Positions 6,456 to 14,064 of a DNA stretch of 17,740 nucleotides are shown piece by piece (positions within the stretch are counted from its first letter, which is position 1; every line of letters starts with the position of its first letter). Origin of the DNA: a bacterium (GTDB lineage Bacteria > Planctomycetota > Planctomycetia > Pirellulales > Pirellulaceae); assembly GCA_030432015.1 (NCBI GenBank), contig JAUIHJ010000056.1, positions 1 to 17,740 on the forward strand. The letters run 5' to 3'. A program made the translations under genes and the position numbers. Below the pieces are notes generated by a model. The model made no database searches, was not told the DNA's origin, and saw nothing but the letters and a program-made list of their open reading frames with translations.

Positions 6456-7385
6456 CTATTTCAGCTTGTGGGAATTCTCCATGGTCAGGTCCAGTGTTCC
6501 TGGCAGTTCCATTCCCATGATCTCCAGTTTGAGCGTCCCTTTGAGTTGCACTTTGTTGCGATGAGAAACCGCCTGTCCTGCTTCGTTGTCAAACAGCATG
6601 TGCCCTTCGCTGGAGGCGACCTTAAGATCGCTCTCAAGGACTTTCAGCGGTGCACCGGCGTCGGCGGAGTAATCGACTTCCGTCGTCTTGACGGCGATCT
6701 TGTGCAACTCCTTGCCGTTCTCCTGGACCTTTCCCTCGTAGGTGTATTCGGTGGTGAAGGCCAGCTTTTGCCCCGAGTCCAAGCGCATCGTGGTGGTCCG
6801 CTTCCAAGTGTCGCCCCGGGAAATCGGGTCGCTGGGAATTCGGTCCAATTCGTCATTGGCAGCAGCCTTCAGGTATTCCGGGTCGAGTTGGGCCTTCATG
6901 GCGTCCTGCAGGTTTTGAGGCAGGTCACCGAAAGCAGCGTCACGTCCTTCGATCGCAGTCACTCGATTATTTCGGTCGAACGTGGCCGACCATTTCGACT
7001 TGGCGGTCGCCTTGAAAATGTCGAGCACAAAATCAAACTGCGTGCCGGGCGGATCAGCGTCAGGCTTGGCAGAATCGAATTCGAGTTCGGTGCCGCCCGG
7101 CAACGTGACTGCAGCCTTGATGGCATTAATCGTGGACTGCACTTTGAGGTTGCCATCGGCCCCCCGTTGCCCGTTGACCGTCGTGATGGTGAGCGTTTGA
7201 TCGGACCCGCTCTCCAAGTCTTGACCCACGATCGAGAGGGTCTGTGACGACGTGGTTTTGACTTCCATCGTCGTGCTTCGGCCAGCGGGAAATTTGAATT
7301 TCAATGTTTCCGGCTGTGCGACGGCGGTGGCGGCTGAACCAAGGACCAATGCGACCAGCGATGTGAGACATAAACCACGCAGCAT
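6456..7385 (-). CDS. DUF6263-type exported protein
   Basis: 309 residues from the ATG at 7385, which has GAGGAG at 7393-7398 with 7 nt spacing. The ATG at 7400 overlaps that site and is less likely. The signal peptide is MLRGLCLTSLVALVLGSAATAVA, cut before QPE. The mature part is beta-rich with repeated alternating strands (STTMEVKTTSSQTLSI, GSDQTLTITTVNGQ, QKLAFTTEYTYEGKV, GTLKLEIMGMELPGTLDLTM) and a PISRGDTWKRT segment. This fits the DUF6263 family of predicted exported proteins from planctomycetes, which has no known function. The amidohydrolase gene ends 37 nt upstream on the same strand, so the two are likely one operon. The family call rests on overall pattern rather than a catalytic motif. 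Confidence 0.75.
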   Translation of the reverse strand: MLRGLCLTSLVALVLGSAATAVAQPETLKFKFPAGRSTTMEVKTTSSQTLSIVGQDLESGSDQTLTITTVNGQRGADGNLKVQSTINAIKAAVTLPGGTELEFDSAKPDADPPGTQFDFVLDIFKATAKSKWSATFDRNNRVTAIEGRDAAFGDLPQNLQDAMKAQLDPEYLKAAANDELDRIPSDPISRGDTWKRTTTMRLDSGQKLAFTTEYTYEGKVQENGKELHKIAVKTTEVDYSADAGAPLKVLESDLKVASSEGHMLFDNEAGQAVSHRNKVQLKGTLKLEIMGMELPGTLDLTMENSHKLK

Positions 7386-7392
7386 GGTGAAA

Positions 7393-7398
7393 CTCCTC
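7393..7398 (-). promoter_or_regulatory. Shine-Dalgarno site deciding the start of the DUF6263 gene
   Basis: GAGGAG on the minus strand, 7 nt before the ATG at 7385. It overlaps the alternative ATG at 7400-7398, which favours the downstream start. Confidence 0.6.
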
Positions 7399-7422
7399 AT
7401 TGACAAGAATTCATTGTTTTGA

Positions 7423-8712
7423 TCAGTGCTTGTTCGCACGGAAGCGGTCGAGCTTGGATTTCAGGCCCGGAAGAATCCGCATTGCATTGCCATGATACAC
7501 ACTTGTCAACACATTATCTGGTAGGCCGAGGCCATAAATATTCCACAACCCTTGTGGGGGAAACTCTTTCTCCGAATAGGGGAAGTATTCGTCGAACGTC
7601 TCCAAGAACCGCCAATACAGTACGACTCGCGTTTCGGGCCAAGGGCCATCGGTGCCGAACAGGACGCGGTCCGCGTGGTCCAGGATAAATCGCCGCGCGG
7701 TATAGGGCTGGCGCCCGAGTTCGCCGATCCGCGACGCGAATTCCACATAGAGATTCGGATATGCCCGCAGCCAATTCGAGACGGTCGTCAGGTCCTCGGC
7801 GTTATTGGCCATATGGGCACCAATGAAGATGGTTCCTGGATGGCGCGCGATGACACGATTTCTCGCCTCCAGCAATGCCTGTCGCGACGGAAATTTCTCC
7901 GCTGGAAAGCTCCATTCCGGGTGCCGATGGAGTTCCTCCCACCGCTCGTTCGTTTCGTCAATTTCCTGAAAGAACGCGATCGGATCCGCTGTATGAATAA
8001 TGACGGGCAAACCCAACTCACCGCACCGTGTCCAGATTGGATCCCACCTCGGGTCATCGATCGCGATCAAGGACCCGTCGGGATTACGATAGCCGAGCCC
8101 GAATTGTTTAAACAGCTTGAGGCCGCTCGCCCCTTTTTCTTTGGCGGCGGTCAACGCGATGGCGGTCCGGCGGGCAAAATCGTCGCGGTGACAATCCCAC
8201 GTTGCCGGGTCGTCCCGCTTCCCACCTCCGACCCAATCAACATTGGCAAAAATGAGAAAGCGGTCCGGATATTTCGTCCACAAAAACGCGGCGTGTTCGT
8301 CAAAATCATCACCCAGCTGTCCATCCAGACTGACACTGACGGCGATATTGTTGCGGTCCATCAAAGCAACGAATGCGTCAAGCTGTTCGGGAACATGCTT
8401 GAGGCGATGGCGGAAGTGAGTGTGAATATCGACGACCGGAAATTTAGCTTGGGTCAGCAACGTCTGCCGAACCTTGAGATTCGACCTGGGGCGAAAGCGG
8501 CTGAGCAACAGGTCGCGGCCGGAACGACCATCCAGTGGTGCGTTTGAATCAACGCCAGCCGCACCGGATGGTGCCGTGGCTGACGACTTGGCGGCTGAAT
8601 CCGTTGGTCCCGCCGCCGATTCCTGGGCCGCGGCGAAACTCGGCAAAATCAGCAGCACGAGTTGGAAAACCATGAAACCTTCTCGCGCACGCGGCCGTAG
8701 AACGGTTTGCAT
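7423..8712 (-). CDS. Exported amidohydrolase (amidohydrolase_2 / TIM-barrel metal-dependent hydrolase)
   Basis: 429 residues from the ATG at 8712, supported by AGGAG at 8720-8724 with 7 nt spacing. This start gives a basic n-region followed by VFQLVLLILPSFAAA, a good signal peptide. The alternative ATG at 8673 lacks basic residues. A low-complexity Ala/Ser linker (about 31-65) precedes the catalytic barrel. Metal and active-site motifs of amidohydrolase_2 are visible in order: DIHTH (H97, H99), GLKLFKQFG (K199), VIIHTADP (H240), FIGAH (H300) and LFGTDGPW (D355). Family members hydrolyse or decarboxylate small cyclic or aromatic acids and lactones. The substrate here cannot be read from sequence. 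It is likely co-transcribed with the DUF6263 gene and is divergent from the kinase gene. Confidence 0.88.
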   Translation of the reverse strand: MQTVLRPRAREGFMVFQLVLLILPSFAAAQESAAGPTDSAAKSSATAPSGAAGVDSNAPLDGRSGRDLLLSRFRPRSNLKVRQTLLTQAKFPVVDIHTHFRHRLKHVPEQLDAFVALMDRNNIAVSVSLDGQLGDDFDEHAAFLWTKYPDRFLIFANVDWVGGGKRDDPATWDCHRDDFARRTAIALTAAKEKGASGLKLFKQFGLGYRNPDGSLIAIDDPRWDPIWTRCGELGLPVIIHTADPIAFFQEIDETNERWEELHRHPEWSFPAEKFPSRQALLEARNRVIARHPGTIFIGAHMANNAEDLTTVSNWLRAYPNLYVEFASRIGELGRQPYTARRFILDHADRVLFGTDGPWPETRVVLYWRFLETFDEYFPYSEKEFPPQGLWNIYGLGLPDNVLTSVYHGNAMRILPGLKSKLDRFRANKH

Positions 8713-8771
8713 CCGAGGACTCCTGCTGGGGCTGGATCGTTCACTGAAACACCATGTGATACCATATCACC
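8713..8771. promoter_or_regulatory. Short divergent promoter region between amidohydrolase and kinase genes
   Basis: Only 59 bp separate the two divergent start codons, so at least one promoter probably overlaps coding sequence or the two overlap each other. It contains the AGGAG of the amidohydrolase gene and an AT-richer stretch (GTGATACCATATCACC) immediately before the kinase ATG. That stretch includes the imperfect dyad GTGATACCATATCAC (8756-8770), which could bind a dimeric regulator. Confidence 0.4.
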
Positions 8772-11051
8772 ATGCCACCCGATCATACACAACAGCAGTC
8801 CAGCCAAGAGCAGCAGCGTGCCCGCGAATTGAGCTTGCACAGCACGTCACCGCCGGTGGACGTTCCCGGATTCGAGGCCCAAAGCCGCTTGGGGAGCGGC
8901 GCCTTTGGTGAGGTCTGGATTGGGATCGACAAAAAAACGTCCCGGCGCGTCGCCATAAAGTTCTTCATGCATCAGTCGGGACTCGACTGGACGCAGCTCT
9001 CACGCGAAGTGGAAAAGCTTGTGCTTCTTTCCGCCGACCGTTACGTCGTGCAGCTATTGGATGTGGGGTGGGAGTCGGACCCACCGTACTACATCATGGA
9101 GTACATCGAGAACGGATCACTCGAGGATCTGCTGCGCGAGCGAGGACGGCTCAATGGACGCGACGCGGAAGAGCTGTTTCGCGAGATCGCCATTGGGCTG
9201 ATGCACGCTCACGGTAAAGGCGTGTTGCACTGCGACCTCAAACCAGCCAACATTTTACTGGACTCGGACAACAACCCCCGTTTGGCAGATTTTGGCCAAT
9301 CGCGGCTCTCGCATGAACAGTCGCCGGCGCTGGGCACGTTGTTTTACATGGCTCCCGAGCAAGCGGACTTGAAGGCCGTCCCGGATTCCTGCTGGGACGT
9401 GTATGCCCTGGGGGCCCTACTCTACTGCATGCTCACCGGCACACCTCCTCACCGCTCGGAGTCCGCCACGCAACAATTCGACAGCGCTGCTGGCCTGGCG
9501 GATCGACTGGCCCGATATCGCAAGTTGATCACCGCCTCTCCCCCACCGACGGAACACCGCCGCACTCCCGGCGTGGACCGAACGCTGGCGGATATCGTGG
9601 ATCGATGCCTCGCGGTGGACCCGCGACGTCGCTTCCCCAATGTCCAAGCGGTCATTGACGCACTCGATGCTCGCAACGCAGCCCGCGTCCGCCGGCCGCT
9701 GATGTTGATCGGATTCGTGGGCCCCATCTTGCTGCTGGCGATCATGGCGATCTTCGGCCTCCGAGGCTACGAACGGGCCATGCGGCAATCCGAATTCCTG
9801 GTCACCATCAAGGCGCGAGAAAACAATTCGATGACAGCGCGGGCGGCGGCCGACTCCATTAAAGGAGAGATCTATCGCTACTTTGTATTGATCGAGAAAG
9901 AAGCCAGTCTGGTTGGATTTCGAACCAAGTTCGACGCCGTCGCAGAATCAGACATCGTCAAGCAAATCAGCGACCCCGATATCTCGCTTGCAGCACGCGA
10001 CGCGCTCCGTACGACGTTCATGGCCGACGGCCCCCGGCAGACGCTCAATGCCTACCTGCAACAACGCCTGGACGACCACCTGGGAAGGCTCAGTCAAAAC
10101 GAAAGCGAATTGAAGCTGGCCAGCTTGCTGTTGGTCGATGCTTCGGGACGGATGCTGGCGGTCGCCTACGACCACAACGCACCGAGTCGGTCGATTGGTT
10201 GGAATTATGCATACCGAACCTATTTTCACGGCGGCCCCGCGGACCTGACCTATGACGACCGCGAGATCCCGCCCTTCAAGCAAACCCCGCCCGGCATCGC
10301 GCCAATTCGCTCGACGCATTTTTCCGCCGCCTTTCGCAGCACCACAACCGGCTTGTGGAAAATCGCCGTTTCAACGCCCATCTTTCGCGAGGGCAATCCA
10401 GAGCTTGATGTCGTCGGTGTGCTGGGCATGACGGTCAACCTGGGTGACTTCTCCTACTTTCGAAACACCAACCTCAAGGACAAGTTCGCTGTCCTGGTCG
10501 ATGGCCGCCGCGGTCCCAACCAGGGCGTCATTCTGCAACACCCACTTTTCGATATCATGAGCCAAGATGGCGAGGGCCCGGCCGAAGACTATAGTGCAAC
10601 GGAGTTTCGCGTTACGGAAACTCAGTTGGCCACCATTCAACCGGATTCCGTTTACCGCGATCCGCTCGGAGAGTCCTCGCTGGGCGAGTTGTATCGAGGC
10701 GACTGGATTGCATCCGCTTCCACCGTCGCACTTCCGGAAGCGCCGGCATCAAATGACGGCTTGGTGGTTCTGGTGCAAGAACGCCAGGAAGTCGCGACGG
10801 CAGAGGTCAAGGAATTGGGGCGGCAACTAAAACGTGAAGGAATATGGGCCCTGGTTGGCGTCTTCGGCGTGATCCTGGTGTTGTGGTACGTCGCGATTAG
10901 AATGATGGCGGACCCGCGTGCCGTGGCGGCGCGCGTCGGCTATGCGATGGGGGCCGCAAGCGGATCAACACGTCGCAACACCAACGCCACCCCCAACCAT
11001 AATCTGTCTACTCTACCAGCACCTCCCGCGACAAGAGAACTGAAAGAATGA
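8772..11051 (+). CDS. Membrane Ser/Thr protein kinase with extracytoplasmic Cache-type sensor domain
   Basis: 759 residues. The cytoplasmic kinase domain (about 33-300) has GSGAFGEVW, the VAIK lysine K63, a helix-C glutamate E79, catalytic loop HCDLKPAN (H153, D155, N160), DFG at 173-175 and APE at 194-196. The usual HRD arginine is cysteine (C154), making it a non-RD kinase. A transmembrane helix at about 310-330 leads to an extracytoplasmic region (about 335-690). There the segments SIGWNYAYRTYFHGG, THFSAAFRSTTTGLW and VVGVLGMTVNLGDF resemble the dCache ligand-binding fold. A second helix (about 691-710) returns to a short cytoplasmic tail rich in Thr, Ser and Asn. It probably links an external small-molecule signal to phosphorylation of unknown targets. 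Its stop overlaps the next gene by four bases. No clear ribosome binding site precedes the ATG. Confidence 0.92.
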   Translation: MPPDHTQQQSSQEQQRARELSLHSTSPPVDVPGFEAQSRLGSGAFGEVWIGIDKKTSRRVAIKFFMHQSGLDWTQLSREVEKLVLLSADRYVVQLLDVGWESDPPYYIMEYIENGSLEDLLRERGRLNGRDAEELFREIAIGLMHAHGKGVLHCDLKPANILLDSDNNPRLADFGQSRLSHEQSPALGTLFYMAPEQADLKAVPDSCWDVYALGALLYCMLTGTPPHRSESATQQFDSAAGLADRLARYRKLITASPPPTEHRRTPGVDRTLADIVDRCLAVDPRRRFPNVQAVIDALDARNAARVRRPLMLIGFVGPILLLAIMAIFGLRGYERAMRQSEFLVTIKARENNSMTARAAADSIKGEIYRYFVLIEKEASLVGFRTKFDAVAESDIVKQISDPDISLAARDALRTTFMADGPRQTLNAYLQQRLDDHLGRLSQNESELKLASLLLVDASGRMLAVAYDHNAPSRSIGWNYAYRTYFHGGPADLTYDDREIPPFKQTPPGIAPIRSTHFSAAFRSTTTGLWKIAVSTPIFREGNPELDVVGVLGMTVNLGDFSYFRNTNLKDKFAVLVDGRRGPNQGVILQHPLFDIMSQDGEGPAEDYSATEFRVTETQLATIQPDSVYRDPLGESSLGELYRGDWIASASTVALPEAPASNDGLVVLVQERQEVATAEVKELGRQLKREGIWALVGVFGVILVLWYVAIRMMADPRAVAARVGYAMGAASGSTRRNTNATPNHNLSTLPAPPATRELKE

Positions 11052-11257
11052 AATCTTCGTCGACGTCATATCTCCTTTGGCTACTGTGCTTCCTGGGCTT
11101 CTGTGGCATTCATCGATTCTACGCCGATAAGCCGATCAGCGGCGTGATCTGGTTGTTCACTGGCGGCCTTTGCTTCGTCGGGCAGTTTATCGACCTGTTC
11201 TTGATTCCCAACATGATCGATGAAGTGAATCTGAAGAATCGTGCCATCGGCGGCTGA
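11048..11257 (+). CDS. TM2-domain small membrane protein
   Basis: 69 residues forming a TM2 domain: a first membrane helix (YLLWLLCFLGFCGIHRFY), the characteristic GIHRFYADKPISGVI turn with the conserved G-x-HRFY, and a second helix (WLFTGGLCFVGQFIDLFLIP). The ATG overlaps the kinase stop codon (ATGA at 11048-11051), a classic translational-coupling arrangement, so the two proteins are made together. TM2 proteins are small helical hairpins of poorly known role in bacteria. Coupling to a receptor kinase suggests a membrane partner or accessory, which is inference from gene order only. The length is normal for a stand-alone TM2 domain. Confidence 0.9.
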   Translation: MKSSSTSYLLWLLCFLGFCGIHRFYADKPISGVIWLFTGGLCFVGQFIDLFLIPNMIDEVNLKNRAIGG

Positions 11258-11310
11258 CCGGCATCACGCCGCTCGCCAAGGCGAAGATATCCGTCGTCTG
11301 GCGGTGGCAG

Positions 11311-11461
11311 CTACATGACCGATTGCCATTCGGCGACCATCCGGGACCGGCTCGTGTTTCGCCCCCCGTTCGATTCTGTTGCGGAAAGACGGCCTGTCGG
11401 CGAAAGAGGTGCCTGTCCCTCTGACGGGGTGTGCGCTGCTGAATCGCGCTCGGCCAGTTAG
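11311..11461 (+). repeat. Dispersed repeat, copy B (full length)
   Basis: 151 bp, colinear with copy A over its full length, including the right-hand part GACGGGGTGTG(C/T)GCTGCTGAATCGCG and the end CGGCCA(G/T)TTAG. Its terminal repeats (CTACATGACCGATTG and the complement of CTAACTGGCCGAGCG) are more decayed than in copy A. It fills most of the gap between the convergent TM2 and cytidine deaminase genes. Confidence 0.8.
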
Positions 11462-11493
11462 GAAAATAACGGACACCCGTGGCTCGGACTTGC

Positions 11494-11880
11494 TCAGCCG
11501 GCAAATCGATCCGGGAGGAGATCGCTGAGCGTGGTTGTGCGAGCAATCCGCCCGTCGGCATGGCAGATCACGACGATTGCCTGTTCACAGAACTCGGCGA
11601 GCACCTGCAGGCAGGCACCGCACGGCGCCACAGCGCCGTCGGTTACCAAGGCAAGCGCTTCGAACGACTGACGACCCGCTGCGACCGCGCTGCCGATCGC
11701 CACACGTTCGGCGCAGATGGTCAGCCCGTACGAAACGTTCTCCACGTTGCATCCAGTGAAAATGCACCCATCGGTGGCCCACACCGCCGCGCCAACCGAG
11801 AAATCGGAATAGGGCGCGTAGGCCGAACTTCGGGCGGCCACCGCAGCGGCGACCAGTGCTTCGAGATCAGGTTCGTGCAT
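11494..11880 (-). CDS. cdd: Cytidine deaminase
   Basis: 128 residues, the usual size of the small tetrameric cytidine deaminases. The zinc and catalytic site is clear: TICAERVA (C56, E58) and PCGAC (C87, C90). The substrate segment appears as FSVGAAV followed by GCNVENVSYGLT. It deaminates cytidine and deoxycytidine to uridine and deoxyuridine in the cytoplasm. One oddity is leucine (L91) where the family usually has arginine in the PCGxCRQ motif. The ATG at 11880 lies 26 nt after the phosphorylase stop on the same strand, so the two are very likely co-transcribed. The product can then be split by that phosphorylase. Confidence 0.95.
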   Translation of the reverse strand: MHEPDLEALVAAAVAARSSAYAPYSDFSVGAAVWATDGCIFTGCNVENVSYGLTICAERVAIGSAVAAGRQSFEALALVTDGAVAPCGACLQVLAEFCEQAIVVICHADGRIARTTTLSDLLPDRFAG

Positions 11881-11906
11881 GCGTGTTATCCGAGCCGCGG
11901 CAGCGG

Positions 11907-13199
11907 TTATTCGGCCAGCCGTTCGGCAATCAACGGTGTCTGGGGCGGTGGTTGGTCGGCGATCATGATACTGGATTCGACGAGCATCCTGGCAGGTGTC
12001 GGTGTTGCGTCGCGGTGAAAGATGCGGACCAACGGCTGTCCCACATCGACCCGGTCGCCCAGCCTGACGAGCATCTCCAGCCCCACACTGTGATCGACGG
12101 CATCGGTCATGATCTTACGGCCGCCTCCAAGCTCGATCACCGCCTGCCCGAGTCGTTCAGTGTGAATCTGGGCCACGTAGCCAGCCCGGCTGGCCGTGAC
12201 TTCGGTGGCCGGTGCCAAGGGCCGATGTGCATCGATCTCGCCCCCTTGCTCGCTGACCATGCGACAAAAGCGGTCCCAGGCGCGCCCTGAGGCAAGATGC
12301 TGTTGCAACGTCTTGCTGGCGTCGGCCCGTGACGCGGCGGTGCCGGTGGCGACAAGCAAATCGGCTCCCAGCGAGACGGTCAGTTCGACCAGATCCTCGG
12401 GTCCGTTGTTCTGCAGCGTGTCCACGGATTCGTTGACTTCCGAGCTGTTGCCAATCATACGTCCCAACGGCTGGTTCATGTCCGTCAGTTGGGCCGACGT
12501 GGCGACTCCCATCCGGGTTCCTGTCCTAATCAACGCAGTGGCCAGCGCACGGGCCTGCGGCGGCGTTTTCATGAATGCGCCCGAGCCAAACTTGACGTCC
12601 AGCACCAGCGCCCCCAGCCCTTCCGCCAGTTTCTTACTCATAATGCTGGCCGTGATCAAAGGAATCGATGCGACCGTCGCGGTGACGTCGCGCAGGGCGT
12701 ACAGCTTGCGGTCGGCCGGCGCGATCCGCTCGGAAGCTCCGGTGATCACACAACCGACCCGAGCGACCGTGGCCTGGATTTCATCGTTTGTCAAATCCGT
12801 GCGAAAGCCGGGAATCGACTCCAGCTTGTCCAGGGTTCCACCGGTTGGCCCCAGGCCGCGTCCGGAGATCATCGGCACCCACAACCCGCAGCATGCCAGC
12901 AAGGGCGCCAGGACCAGCGACACCTTGTCACCGACGCCACCGGTCGAATGCTTGTCGACAATTGGCGGTGCGTCGGCGGGCCACGCCAACGTGGTGCCGG
13001 ACCGCAGCATCGCTTTGGTTAGCGCCGCCGTCTCGTCGGTGTCCATGCCTTGCAGGTAGATGGCCATCGCCAATGCGGCCATCTGATAATCTGGAATCTG
13101 TCCGGTCGCGAACTCGGCAACGAATTCGGAAATCTGTTCGCCCGACAAACGGCCTCCGTCGCGCTTCTGAGCAATGACAACAGTTGGCGATGGTTCCAT
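11907..13199 (-). CDS. deoA: Pyrimidine-nucleoside / thymidine phosphorylase
   Basis: 430 residues from the ATG at 13199. A TTG at 13223, three bases after the upstream CYTH stop, would add eight residues. The N-terminal helical domain includes IAQKRDGGRLS and YQMAALAMAIYLQGM. The phosphate-binding loop KHSTGGVGDK is at 83-92, followed by MISGRGLGPTGGTLDKLES, the family signature. The substrate region includes KKLAEGLGALVLDVKFGSGAFM, and the C-terminal domain contains the glycine-rich turn RAGYVAQI. It cleaves thymidine, uridine or deoxyuridine with phosphate to the free base and (deoxy)ribose-1-phosphate. Full length and intact. Substrate choice between DeoA and Pdp types cannot be settled here. 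No ribosome binding site was seen, which suits translation by re-initiation. Confidence 0.93.
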   Translation of the reverse strand: MEPSPTVVIAQKRDGGRLSGEQISEFVAEFATGQIPDYQMAALAMAIYLQGMDTDETAALTKAMLRSGTTLAWPADAPPIVDKHSTGGVGDKVSLVLAPLLACCGLWVPMISGRGLGPTGGTLDKLESIPGFRTDLTNDEIQATVARVGCVITGASERIAPADRKLYALRDVTATVASIPLITASIMSKKLAEGLGALVLDVKFGSGAFMKTPPQARALATALIRTGTRMGVATSAQLTDMNQPLGRMIGNSSEVNESVDTLQNNGPEDLVELTVSLGADLLVATGTAASRADASKTLQQHLASGRAWDRFCRMVSEQGGEIDAHRPLAPATEVTASRAGYVAQIHTERLGQAVIELGGGRKIMTDAVDHSVGLEMLVRLGDRVDVGQPLVRIFHRDATPTPARMLVESSIMIADQPPPQTPLIAERLAE

Positions 13200-13226
13200 G
13201 GCGGCGTCAATTGCTGCAAGCAAGGT

Positions 13227-13784
13227 TCAGTGAGGGCGTGGAGCGAGCATATCACTGTAGGAGCTCGTCAAGAGATCGTTCTGCTGAATATCGAATTGTG
13301 CTTGCAGCCAAGCCACAACCTTCTCCCCCGCCTCGATTTCCGCGTCGCTGTCCAGCACAGCCTCAAATTCCAAATACGTTCCCAACCCCGCGACTTGATC
13401 AAGGTGAATTCGAACGTTCTGGTAAAAGTAGATCTCACGCCGCTTTTCCACACGCACCAGGATCCCAAGCGAAGTGGTCAGGCCCTCGAGCATCGTGGCT
13501 GCATCGGGAACGTCCATCAAGTAGTAGCGGCTTGCTTTGGCGGCAGTTGTATCCGGTCGCTGGTAGGCAATCAGTTGCGCCGGTGCTCCGGCGATCTCAC
13601 GCAATTTGAGGCGACCGGTGTGGCAGCGGAAGTAGGTGTCGACTTGATGCTGATCGGGCAATCGGTCGGTGGCCAGTTTCCGCGCAATATCGCGTGCCGC
13701 ATCCAGCGCCGGTAACTGCGCCTTCAATTCGACGTTGCAACGACGGTGTGCAATGGCCGCGTCACTTTCTGGGGGAGCGTTCAT
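13227..13784 (-). CDS. CYTH-domain protein (class IV adenylate cyclase / thiamine-triphosphatase-like)
   Basis: 185 residues from the ATG at 13784; the frame continues upstream to 13868 without support. The N-terminus RRCNVELKAQL is the CYTH signature. The first glutamate of ExExK is asparagine (N17), leaving E19 and K21, as is common in the CyaB-like branch. Further tunnel-lining charged strands follow: DTYFRCHTGRLKLRE, KASRYYLMDV, GILVRVEKRREIYFY, VRIHLDQV and GTYLEFEAVL. CYTH enzymes act on triphosphates with divalent metal. The exact substrate (ATP to cAMP, thiamine triphosphate or tripolyphosphate) is unknown. The gene ends just before the phosphorylase gene and probably heads a three-gene operon with the two pyrimidine salvage genes, though its functional link to them is unclear. 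Confidence 0.88.
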   Translation of the reverse strand: MNAPPESDAAIAHRRCNVELKAQLPALDAARDIARKLATDRLPDQHQVDTYFRCHTGRLKLREIAGAPAQLIAYQRPDTTAAKASRYYLMDVPDAATMLEGLTTSLGILVRVEKRREIYFYQNVRIHLDQVAGLGTYLEFEAVLDSDAEIEAGEKVVAWLQAQFDIQQNDLLTSSYSDMLAPRPH

Positions 13785-13822
13785 CCCGATACTATAGCGA
13801 ACACAGCGCCGAACCACAGCCG

Positions 13823-13862
13823 CGACAGGCCGTTCCGCTGCCACGGGCACGCAGGCCTGTCG
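13823..13862. repeat. Inverted repeat upstream of the CYTH gene
   Basis: CGACAGGCC (13823-13831) and GGCCTGTCG (13854-13862) form a perfect 9-bp dyad with a 22-nt spacer, 39 nt upstream of the CYTH ATG. The same CCTGTCGG/CGACAGG word occurs inside the nearby dispersed repeat, so this may be a decayed fragment of that family rather than an operator. Confidence 0.5.
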
Positions 13863-13901
13863 GGGCATGTGGTAGCGCAGCGCCCTTCGGACCGCGTCGT
13901 G

Positions 13902-14021
13902 GGCCTGTCATAGGGACAGGCACCTTGTTCGCCGACAGGCGGTTTTTCCGCAGTTGAATCCAATGGGCAGCGAATAACGAGCCGGTCCCGGATTGTCGCC
14001 GAATTGCACCCGGTCATTTAG
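13902..14021 (-). repeat. Dispersed repeat, copy C (inverted, one end missing)
   Basis: On the minus strand this matches copies A and B from CTAAATGAC (at 14021) through GCAATTCGGCGACAATC and GGTGCCTGTCCC. It then diverges, so the other terminal repeat is absent. At its diverged edge GCCTGTC (13903-13909) and GACAGGC (13915-13921) form a perfect 7-bp hairpin. It lies between the penicillin acylase stop and the CYTH start. Confidence 0.8.
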
Positions 14022-14064
14022 AAACTGACCCGCCTACGGCATTGGCAAATGCGCGACTTCACGA

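Noticed and set aside
7552..8547. Long plus-strand open frame of 331 codons opposite the amidohydrolase gene
   Set aside because: It is antisense to a gene with clear catalytic motifs, and its translation shows no recognisable domain or start signal.
8772..11257. Kinase and TM2 genes as a phage-defence system
   Set aside because: No nuclease, NADase, toxin or other defence effector is nearby, and the kinase has a typical environmental sensor domain. Signalling is the simpler reading.
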